The position numbers and the translations under genes were made by a program. From positions 1 to 6,859 of the forward strand of contig JANYDI010000075.1 in the NCBI GenBank assembly GCA_025363695.1: a DNA stretch of 6,859 nucleotides. The letters run 5' to 3'. Below the pieces are notes generated by a model. The model was not told the origin of the DNA and did not search any database. It worked only from the letters and a program-made list of their open reading frames with translations. Shown here in pieces: positions 1 to 4,947 of this stretch. Each line of letters opens with the position of its first letter. Position 1 is the first letter of the stretch. This DNA comes from Opitutia bacterium. GTDB lineage: Bacteria > Verrucomicrobiota > Verrucomicrobiia > Opitutales > JANYDI01.

Positions 1-7
1 CTCCACA

Positions 8-22
8 GATCCCGAAGGGATC
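8..22. repeat. GATCCC hairpin of repeat copy 1
   Basis: GATCCC (8-13) and GGGATC (17-22) pair around a GAA loop. Read on the minus strand, this region is GATCCC-TTC-GGGATC followed by TGTGG. That is the same layout as the GATCGC-TTC-GCGATC-TGTGG hairpin at 2921-2940, so this module looks like an inverted, stem-substituted copy of the GATCGC module. Confidence 0.7.
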
Positions 23-82
23 CGGGAGTACATGTTAAACTGCTAAAACTCCCATTCCGAAGCAATTCAAAAAATACCCTCC

Positions 83-97
83 GATCGCAAAGCGATC
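83..97. repeat. GATCGC hairpin of repeat copy 1
   Basis: GATCGC (83-88) and GCGATC (92-97) form a perfect six-base stem around AAA. The counterpart at 2921-2935 has the same stem around TTC. It is followed by a block TGTGGGGGGCTTAG that is identical in both copies. Confidence 0.8.
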
Positions 98-106
98 TGT
101 GGGGGG

Positions 107-185
107 CTTAGTATACCTTCCCGATAGGCGATTTACTTAAAATACGTAGTATTTTAATAAATCGCCTATCGGAGGGGATACTAAG
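107..185. repeat. Long palindrome with AATACGTAGTATT centre, copy 1
   Basis: The outer arms CTTAGTAT (107-114) and ATACTAAG (178-185) pair. Inside them CCGATAGGCGATTTA (121-135) pairs perfectly with 158-172, and TTAAAATAC (137-145) pairs with GTATTTTAA (149-157) around a GTA triloop. Single unpaired C residues sit at 120 and 136. The total is a stem of about 36 base pairs with very few mismatches. The counterpart at 2945-3023 has a different stem sequence, but the same bulge positions, loop and centre. A protein-binding or strand-processing site is possible. The structure itself is directly visible. Confidence 0.85.
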
Positions 186-204
186 GGGCGCAAGCGCCCC
201 TTAG
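181..204. repeat. CTAAGGGGC hairpin, copy 1
   Basis: CTAAGGGGCG (181-190) pairs perfectly with CGCCCCTTAG (195-204) around CAAG. Its left arm CTAAG is also the right end of the long palindrome, so the two structures compete for 181-185. It resembles an intrinsic terminator stem, but what follows (CCCTTT) is a poor T tract and it lies 54 bases upstream of glgP. Termination at this position would be attenuation, which I cannot demonstrate. Confidence 0.8.
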
Positions 205-258
205 CCCTTTATACCTTATCCTACCTACCCACCTACCACCATTACCTTTACCCCCCCT
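205..258 (+). promoter_or_regulatory. C-rich leader of glgP without Shine-Dalgarno
   Basis: The 54 bases between the last hairpin and the glgP ATG are almost pure pyrimidine plus A, with CCTA/CCAC-like iterations at 220-240 and seven consecutive C residues at 251-257, one base before the start codon. No purine-rich ribosome-binding site is present. The opposite strand carries six runs of two or three G within about 21 bases, which could form a two-layer quadruplex on the template strand. I see no confident -35/-10 pair. Initiation would have to rely on an unstructured leader or S1-type binding (inference). Confidence 0.4.
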
Positions 259-2736
259 ATGCCTAAAAAAACGAAATGTTGCTGTGCGCCTGAGGTTGGC
301 GAGAAGTTGGAGGAGATCAAGCAGGCGATTAGCTATCACTTGCGCTTTACCTTGGGGTTGAACCCGCTGACGGCCAGTAAGCGTAATTGGTGGCAGGCGT
401 GCTGCATGGCGGTGCGTGATAAAATAACGGAGCGTTATATCTGTACACAAAAGGTCCATTATGAAACGAATACGCGGCGTGTTTATTATTTATCGTTAGA
501 GTACTTAATGGGGCGCTTGTTACGGAATAATCTTTTTAATGCGGGTTTGTTTGACTTGGTAAAGACAGCGCTGGCGCAATTGGGGAAAGACCTGGACGTG
601 TTACTTGAGGAAGAGGTCGATATGGGGCTGGGCAATGGGGGCTTGGGGCGCTTGGCTGTGTGTTTTTTGGACTCGATGGCGACGATGGAATACCCGGCGA
701 TTGGCTATGGCATTCACTATGAATTTGGGCTTTTTTCGCAGACTTTTGTGGAGGGCAAGCAGGTGGAGTCTCCGGATAACTGGTTGGAGGCTGGGAATCC
801 GTGGCAGTTTATGCGTTCGGAATATACGCAGGAAGTGCAGCTTTATGGCTACGTAGAACACCGTATGGATGAAAGCGGTTTTACCGTAGCGCATTGGGTG
901 TCGAGTTCGAAGCTTTTGGGCGTGCCTTGGGATATTCCGATTGTCGGGTATGGGGCGCATACGATTAATTATTTGCGTTTGTGGGAGTCTCGGGCCTCGA
1001 AGGAGTTTGATTTTTCTACGTTTAATGCGGGGGGCTATGTGGATGCCGTCAGGGAAAAGGCGATTGGCGAAACGGTTTCAAAAGTCCTTTACCCCAATGA
1101 TGCCACTGAGAGCGGTAAGGAGCTGCGCTTGGTGCAGCAGTATTTTTTTGTTGCCTGCTCGATACAGGATATTTTGAGGCGTTATCGCTTGAGGCATGCC
1201 AATTGGGAGGCTTTGACGGAAAAGGTGGTGATCCAGCTTAATGATACGCATCCGGCCTTGGCGGTGCTGGAGTTTATGCGCGAAATGCTGGACGTGCACC
1301 GTTTGAGTTGGGAGGCAGCCTGGGCTTTGTGTCAAAAAATTTTTGCTTATACGAATCATACCTTGCTTCCTGAGGCCTTGGAGCGCTGGAGCGTGCCTTT
1401 GTTCATGAAGGTGTTGCCAAGGCATTGGGAGATTTTATGTTCTATTAATCAACGTTTCCTGGATAAAGAAGTCGAAACGCGTTGGCCGGGCGATGCCCAA
1501 AAACGCAGTGAGCTGTCTATTATCGAGGAAGGCGCGCCGCAGTACATTCGGATGGCGTATCTGGCCGTTGTAGCGAGTTTTTCGGTAAATGGCGTGGCGG
1601 CCATGCATTCAGAGTTGCTTAAAAAGAACCTTTTTGCGCCTTTTTATGCGATTTTCCCAGAGCGTTTTAATAACAAAACCAACGGCATTACGCCTAGGCG
1701 TTGGCTCAGGGCCTGCAATCCACGCTTGTCGCAGTTGCTGGATGCTACCATTGGCAACACATGGACGTATCAGTTGGACGCCTTGAAGCAATTGGAGCCC
1801 CATGCCGAGGATCCCGCCTTTCAGAAGGCTTTCATGGCCATCAAGCAGGCGAATAAGGAGGATTTGTGTCAGATCATTCAGCAAAAATGTGGCATTGAGG
1901 TTTCAGCTGAAGCGCTTTTTGATGTTCAGGTGAAACGGCTCCACGAGTACAAACGCCAGCACTTGAATATGCTGAATATTTTGCGTCTGTATCAAGAATG
2001 CTTGGATAATCCGAATAATACGATAACGCCTAGGGTCTTTATTTTTGGCGCTAAGGCGGCTCCTGGCTACACTTTGGCCAAGAACATTATCCATGCGATC
2101 AATGCGATAGGTCGTAAAATCAACGCAGATGAGCGCATTGGCGGCAAGATCAAGGTGGCCTTTTTGCCCAATTATAATGTCTCCTTGGCTGAGCATATTA
2201 TTCCGGCGGCCGATATTTCAGAGCAAATTTCTACCGCTGGCAAAGAGGCCTCAGGCACCGGCAATATGAAGCTGGCGCTCAACGGGGCCCTCACGCTGGG
2301 GACGCTGGATGGCGCTAATGTTGAGATCCGCGATGCTGTGGGCGCTGAAAATAGCTTTATTTTTGGTCTGACCGAAAGCGAGGTAGAATCCCTCAAAGCC
2401 AAGGGCTACAACCCCTTCGAATACTACCAAAGCGACCCCGTTTTGCGACGTGCGCTCGATGGCATGCTGGCCCATGGCTACACAACGTCGGAATTGGAGG
2501 CCCTGACAGCCGTGCGCCACAGCCTCATTAAAGGCGGTGACCCCTTCCTGGTGCTGGCAGATTTTGCCGCCTACTGCCAGGCCCAAGACGCCGTCGGCTT
2601 AGCCTATCAGGATCCATCACGCTGGGCACGCATGGCCATTCTCAATGTCGCCCGCATGGGGCACTTTTCCTCAGACCGCACCATAGCGCAGTACGCCTCG
2701 CAGATTTGGAATTTGGAAAGAGTTCCCGTAGGGTAG
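259..2736 (+). CDS. glgP: Glycogen (alpha-1,4-glucan) phosphorylase
   Basis: This cytoplasmic, PLP-dependent GT35 enzyme releases glucose-1-phosphate from alpha-1,4-glucan chains using phosphate, the first step of glycogen breakdown. It has 825 residues, close to the usual 800-850, and aligns from memory over its full length with E. coli GlgP. Visible motifs include the glycine-rich GLGNGGLGRLA block (123-133), the LNDTHPAL segment with His331, TNGITPRRWL with Asn475, the phosphate/PLP cluster VKRLHEYKRQ (Lys559, Arg560, His562, Lys565), and EASGTGNMK with the Schiff-base lysine at Lys671. The catalytic set is complete. The first ATG is chosen because family homology begins about 18 residues in. 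The N-terminus has an unusual Cys-Cys-Cys at 7-9. MalP (maltodextrin phosphorylase) specificity cannot be excluded from sequence alone. It is flanked on both sides by copies of the composite repeat, with no metabolic neighbour in view. Leucine codon use changes from mainly TTG/TTA early to mainly CTG/CTC in the last fifth. Confidence 0.98.
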   Translation: MPKKTKCCCAPEVGEKLEEIKQAISYHLRFTLGLNPLTASKRNWWQACCMAVRDKITERYICTQKVHYETNTRRVYYLSLEYLMGRLLRNNLFNAGLFDLVKTALAQLGKDLDVLLEEEVDMGLGNGGLGRLAVCFLDSMATMEYPAIGYGIHYEFGLFSQTFVEGKQVESPDNWLEAGNPWQFMRSEYTQEVQLYGYVEHRMDESGFTVAHWVSSSKLLGVPWDIPIVGYGAHTINYLRLWESRASKEFDFSTFNAGGYVDAVREKAIGETVSKVLYPNDATESGKELRLVQQYFFVACSIQDILRRYRLRHANWEALTEKVVIQLNDTHPALAVLEFMREMLDVHRLSWEAAWALCQKIFAYTNHTLLPEALERWSVPLFMKVLPRHWEILCSINQRFLDKEVETRWPGDAQKRSELSIIEEGAPQYIRMAYLAVVASFSVNGVAAMHSELLKKNLFAPFYAIFPERFNNKTNGITPRRWLRACNPRLSQLLDATIGNTWTYQLDALKQLEPHAEDPAFQKAFMAIKQANKEDLCQIIQQKCGIEVSAEALFDVQVKRLHEYKRQHLNMLNILRLYQECLDNPNNTITPRVFIFGAKAAPGYTLAKNIIHAINAIGRKINADERIGGKIKVAFLPNYNVSLAEHIIPAADISEQISTAGKEASGTGNMKLALNGALTLGTLDGANVEIRDAVGAENSFIFGLTESEVESLKAKGYNPFEYYQSDPVLRRALDGMLAHGYTTSELEALTAVRHSLIKGGDPFLVLADFAAYCQAQDAVGLAYQDPSRWARMAILNVARMGHFSSDRTIAQYASQIWNLERVPVG

Positions 2737-2738
2737 GG

Positions 2739-2763
2739 CCAAGGGGAGCTGTGATCCCCTTGG
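2739..2763 (+). repeat. Hairpin directly after glgP stop, possible terminator stem
   Basis: CCAAGGGG (2739-2746) pairs perfectly with CCCCTTGG (2756-2763) around a nine-base loop, starting two bases after the glgP stop codon. It competes with the GATCCC hairpin at 2753-2767. No T run follows, so it is not a canonical intrinsic terminator. It may protect the glgP transcript 3' end or simply belong to the repeat. Confidence 0.45.
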
Positions 2764-2767
2764 GATC
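2753..2767. repeat. GATCCC hairpin of repeat copy 2
   Basis: GATCCC (2753-2758) and GGGATC (2762-2767) pair around CTT. It corresponds to the hairpin at 8-22, which has the same stem around GAA, and it precedes the large foldback just as in copy 1. Confidence 0.65.
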
Positions 2768-2770
2768 CCC

Positions 2771-2894
2771 GAATGGGGGGTTTAGCGGGGCCTTTTGAGT
2801 GGGGACTGTGTCACCTTCGCGCTCGAGTGCTATAGCACACGTCGCGCTAGGTTCCTTGTCCGCACTCAAAATTCCTCCGCTAAACTCCCCATTC
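2771..2894. repeat. 124-base imperfect foldback
   Basis: GAATGGGGGGTTTAGCGG (2771-2788) pairs with 2877-2894 with a single G-T wobble. TTTTGAGTG (2793-2801) pairs with 2863-2871, GGAC (2803-2806) with 2858-2861, ACCT (2813-2816) with AGGT (2849-2852), and GCGC (2819-2822) with 2844-2847. The tip is the self-complementary GTGCTATAGCAC (2827-2838). Internal loops separate the segments. Copy 1 keeps only a six-base remnant of this stem (24-29 with 48-53). The shape suits either a cruciform-forming mobile element or a stable RNA. Confidence 0.75.
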
Positions 2895-2920
2895 CGAAGC
2901 AGTTCAAAAAAGGATTTCCG

Positions 2921-2935
2921 GATCGCTTCGCGATC
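2921..2935. repeat. GATCGC hairpin of repeat copy 2
   Basis: GATCGC (2921-2926) and GCGATC (2930-2935) form a perfect stem around TTC. The following bases to 2953 are identical to those after the copy 1 hairpin. Confidence 0.8.
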
Positions 2936-2944
2936 TGTGGGGGG

Positions 2945-3023
2945 CTTAGTATATTCTACCAGGTAGCGATTTATTATAAATACGTAGTATTTTAATAAAT
3001 CGCTACCTGTAGGGGATCCTAAG
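2945..3023. repeat. Long palindrome with AATACGTAGTATT centre, copy 2
   Basis: CAGGTAGCGATTTATTA (2960-2976) pairs perfectly with 2993-3009, and AAATAC (2978-2983) pairs with GTATTT (2987-2992) around GTA. The outer CTTAG (2945-2949) pairs with CTAAG (3019-3023). One base bulges at 2959 and another at 2977, matching the bulges at 120 and 136 of copy 1. The outer stem differs from copy 1 (AGGTAGCG against GATAGGCG), with matching changes on both arms, while the inner AAATACGTAGTATTTT is unchanged. Confidence 0.85.
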
Positions 3024-3042
3024 GGGCACGAGTGCCCCTTAG
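3019..3042. repeat. CTAAGGGGC hairpin, copy 2, overlapping a stop codon
   Basis: CTAAGGGGCAC (3019-3029) pairs perfectly with GTGCCCCTTAG (3032-3042). Copy 1 has GC where this copy has AC, and the opposite arm changes to match. Read on the minus strand, these 24 bases are the last seven codons and the TAG stop of the neighbouring exported-protein gene. It could end that transcript, but there is no adjoining T tract on the minus strand. The nearest T run comes later, after the GATCGC hairpin (2911-2906). Confidence 0.8.
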
Positions 3043-4869
3043 CTCCTTAACTACACTCCTATTCCCGAGGGCATCGAGTGTACTATTTTGCAAACCAATG
3101 CGCTTGCTGATGGCGGTCGTAAGCTGCTCTACTAGGGCGTTGGCGGTGCCGGGTTTGAGCTCATCGTGCATGGGGAGGGGGACGCTGCCGACATTGTCTC
3201 CGAACAGCAGTTTTGCATGGCTGCCTTTGCCGCGGTCGAGTCCCATGGCAACGCCAAAGTGTTCGCAAAACTCGCCGAGTTTGCGGACGATGGCGCTGGG
3301 TTTATTCTTGCAGGTATCGACGATACTTTTGAGCTTTTTTTTGACGACGCTGTCGATGACGGATCTCATTTTTTCAACGTGTTCTTCTTCTTCAGAAACT
3401 TCCGATGGTTTGGTGTTGCTTGCAATAATGAGGTCCTTCTTTTTGGGCTTTTTGACCGGCTTGACTTTTTCCTTTTGTAGGTGTGCGCTGCGTTCTTGGA
3501 CCTTGACGCGTACCTTTTGTTCTTCTTCTTCCCTGAGGCAGGTTTCGATGGTTTGCGTTTGTTCCTGAACGGCAGATTCCAAATTACGGATTTGTTCTTC
3601 TACGATGGGCTGAACTTCAGGGGTTCCAGCGGCCATTTCTTGGAGTTGTTTGATTTCTAAAAGTAAATACGAGAGCAGTACGGTGCTGCGTTCCAAAGGA
3701 TTATTGAGGTTGGGGAGGGTAATGAATAGAGTATCGGCCTGTGGGGTTTCTTCGATGAGGGGTTCAAAGAGCGCTTTTACGAATGCGTAGCGCTTTTGGT
3801 CAGCGTTGCATTGCTGGGCAAAGCTCTTTAATTTAGGAAGGTCTAAGGCCTTTCCAAATCCTGAGATTGCTGCCGGGAGGGGTTTTTCGGAAAGGAGGAG
3901 GGCGGCCAGATTTCCCGATAGGAAGTCTAGGCTTCTTGCTCCAGCGGCTACTTTAGAAACTGTTTCAGAAACAAAGAAGTCGTTAACGTCATCGGATAAG
4001 AGGAGTTGCTTGATATCTATAGCCTTTATCTCGCTTTTTATGGCTTCTTTTACGCAGGTAACGGCATCAATATTTGCGATGATGCTTGGGGTGTTGGGCA
4101 GCATGCCTTCAGGAACATTGTCCGTCCCAGAGATGAGGTAAGCGCGCGTATTAGGGTCGTCACAAATTTTTCCATTTATGAGTGCGGCTCCTCTGCCGAA
4201 CATGAGGCTGTTACGCTGGGTTTCCACGGTGTTGTTGTCATGGCATACGTAGAATTTGGGTCGAATGCAGTCATGGCTTTCGTCAAAAACGAGGGTTTCC
4301 AGGAGTTCATTGCTAGGGAAGCGTTCATTGTAAAAGCCGAGATATTCTCCAGGTACGTGGATAACGGTGATGGGAGCTGTGGTTTTAAATTCAGTAATAC
4401 TGGCTTTTTCAGTATTCTCTAAGCAAAGTTTTGCTAGCGCATCGATGGTTCTACTCTCTGTCTTGTAGTGCCTTGCCATGGCCGCTCTGCCTGGTTTTCC
4501 CTTAAGCATGAAGGGTTTATTTTTCATATTGATGAAGCAAGTACCTTCGCGGATCTTAATCAAGGAAAGGTAGTCTTCGTTACTAGAGAGTTTTTTACGT
4601 AACTCCAGGGTATCCACGATTCTGGCGAAGAGCCTAGCTACCGTAATGCTCTTGTCGAGCCTGCTTGGGTCGTGTGCTTGCGAGAAGATTGCCGCAGCAA
4701 GACGCTCTTTGCTTTCGGTTTCTCGGACACTCTTACCAATAATGTTTATGATGGCTTTGCATTCTTTGCGTGTTAACTCAGCGATAGGCTTTTCCAGGGA
4801 AACTACAGGAGCTGCGTAAGCGCTCGTGGCCAATGCTAAAGTTAGCAGATAAAATAGTGTTTTTTTCAT
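3019..4869 (-). CDS. Exported protein with HicA-like C-terminal domain (paralogue 1)
   Basis: Unrecognised family, 616 residues from the chosen start. Residues 1-20 are a Sec signal peptide (MKKTL, hydrophobic core, cleavage near AYA-AP), so export past the inner membrane is likely. Residues 21-390 align with the upstream paralogue through PFMLKG (119-124), VPGE (172-175), CIRPK (201-205), VETQ (215-218), GMLP (255-258) and a shared Cys354. Residues about 400-470 are charged and probably coiled-coil, followed by a basic KPVKKPKKK (470-478). Residues 526-590 resemble the small HicA/YcfA mRNA-interferase fold: GKGSH with His551, then VPLPMH, then LKPGT and a helix. No hicB-like gene adjoins. 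An ATG at 4899 would add ten residues, but the chosen ATG puts the signal peptide at the N-terminus, as in the paralogue. No Shine-Dalgarno is visible at either. The last seven residues (LRGTRAP) and the stop lie in the repeat hairpin. It is last in a three-gene tandem. Function unknown. Confidence 0.85.
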   Translation of the reverse strand: MKKTLFYLLTLALATSAYAAPVVSLEKPIAELTRKECKAIINIIGKSVRETESKERLAAAIFSQAHDPSRLDKSITVARLFARIVDTLELRKKLSSNEDYLSLIKIREGTCFINMKNKPFMLKGKPGRAAMARHYKTESRTIDALAKLCLENTEKASITEFKTTAPITVIHVPGEYLGFYNERFPSNELLETLVFDESHDCIRPKFYVCHDNNTVETQRNSLMFGRGAALINGKICDDPNTRAYLISGTDNVPEGMLPNTPSIIANIDAVTCVKEAIKSEIKAIDIKQLLLSDDVNDFFVSETVSKVAAGARSLDFLSGNLAALLLSEKPLPAAISGFGKALDLPKLKSFAQQCNADQKRYAFVKALFEPLIEETPQADTLFITLPNLNNPLERSTVLLSYLLLEIKQLQEMAAGTPEVQPIVEEQIRNLESAVQEQTQTIETCLREEEEQKVRVKVQERSAHLQKEKVKPVKKPKKKDLIIASNTKPSEVSEEEEHVEKMRSVIDSVVKKKLKSIVDTCKNKPSAIVRKLGEFCEHFGVAMGLDRGKGSHAKLLFGDNVGSVPLPMHDELKPGTANALVEQLTTAISKRIGLQNSTLDALGNRSVVKELRGTRAP

Positions 4870-4947
4870 GGTACAAGTCATGAGTATTTTGTGTTTCATG
4901 TCAAGATAATTAACTGTTTTTTTAATGAAAAACCTTGATCGTTTTTC
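4870..4947 (-). promoter_or_regulatory. Spacer between paralogues 2 and 1, possible weak promoter
   Basis: This AT-rich 78-base spacer has a perfect TTGACA on the minus strand (4904-4899). At the expected 16-17 base spacing only a poor -10 match is present. If it worked, transcription would start very close to the ATG at 4869, giving an almost leaderless message. Read-through from the upstream paralogue is equally plausible. No terminator hairpin is visible. Confidence 0.2.

Larger units (their letters stand above)
1..204. repeat. Composite palindromic repeat, copy 1 (upstream of glgP)
   Basis: This gene-free stretch consists almost entirely of inverted repeats in a fixed order: a GATCCC hairpin (8-22), a short GGGAGT/ACTCCC foldback (24-29 with 48-53), a conserved linker ending in six A (52-74), a GATCGC hairpin (83-97), a long palindrome (107-185) and a CTAAGGGGC hairpin (181-204). 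The same modules in the same order and orientation recur at 2739-3042, with the best alignment from about 43 onward against about 2879-3042. Two blocks are nearly invariant: 52-74 against 2889-2911 (one difference) and 92-115 against 2930-2953 (no difference). Bases 1-11 can also pair with 94-104, closing the left half into a larger foldback, and the element may extend beyond the window edge. No coding sequence is visible. It could be a MITE- or REP-like dispersed repeat, or a structured transcribed element. The sequence cannot decide between these. Confidence 0.85.
2739..3042. repeat. Composite palindromic repeat, copy 2 (between convergent genes)
   Basis: This is the second copy of the element at 1-204, in the same orientation. 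It comprises a GATCCC hairpin (2753-2767), a greatly enlarged foldback (2771-2894), a linker with six A (2889-2911), a GATCGC hairpin (2921-2935), a long palindrome (2945-3023) and a CTAAGGGGC hairpin (3019-3042). It fills the whole region between the glgP stop codon and the stop codon of the convergent exported-protein gene, and overlaps the last 24 bases of that gene. Compared with copy 1 the main gain is an extra segment of roughly 90-100 bases inside the foldback. No ORF in it is credible. It could act as a two-way transcription barrier, but the same unit also sits upstream of glgP, which argues for a dispersed repeat. Confidence 0.85.

Noticed and set aside
130..160. Promoter in the AT-rich palindrome centre driving glgP
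   Set aside because: TTTACT and TATTTT/TTTAAT are present, but the spacing (about 12-15 bases) is poor and the sequence is symmetric, so the resemblance probably follows from the palindrome.
181..204. Canonical rho-independent terminator
   Set aside because: The stem is strong, but only CCCTTT follows. It lies upstream of glgP with no upstream gene visible in the window.
181..459. Minus-strand ORF over the glgP 5' end
   Set aside because: It overlaps the well-supported glgP gene antisense and ends in the repeat hairpin. Its composition is a shadow of glgP codons.
2771..2894. Integron attC-like site, suggested by GTTTAGC and GCTAAAC arms
   Set aside because: The arms do not fit the R'/R'' consensus (an A or T stands where a pyrimidine or purine is required), they are in the wrong order on this strand, and no integrase or cassette context is seen.
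1..3042. CRISPR array or tRNA genes in the repeat regions
   Set aside because: There are only two long non-identical units 2.8 kb apart with no short regular spacers, and no cloverleaf or T-loop motif was found.
3032..3568. Plus-strand ORFs opposite paralogue 1
   Set aside because: They lie antisense to a gene with clear paralogue conservation, and have no recognisable domain or start signal.
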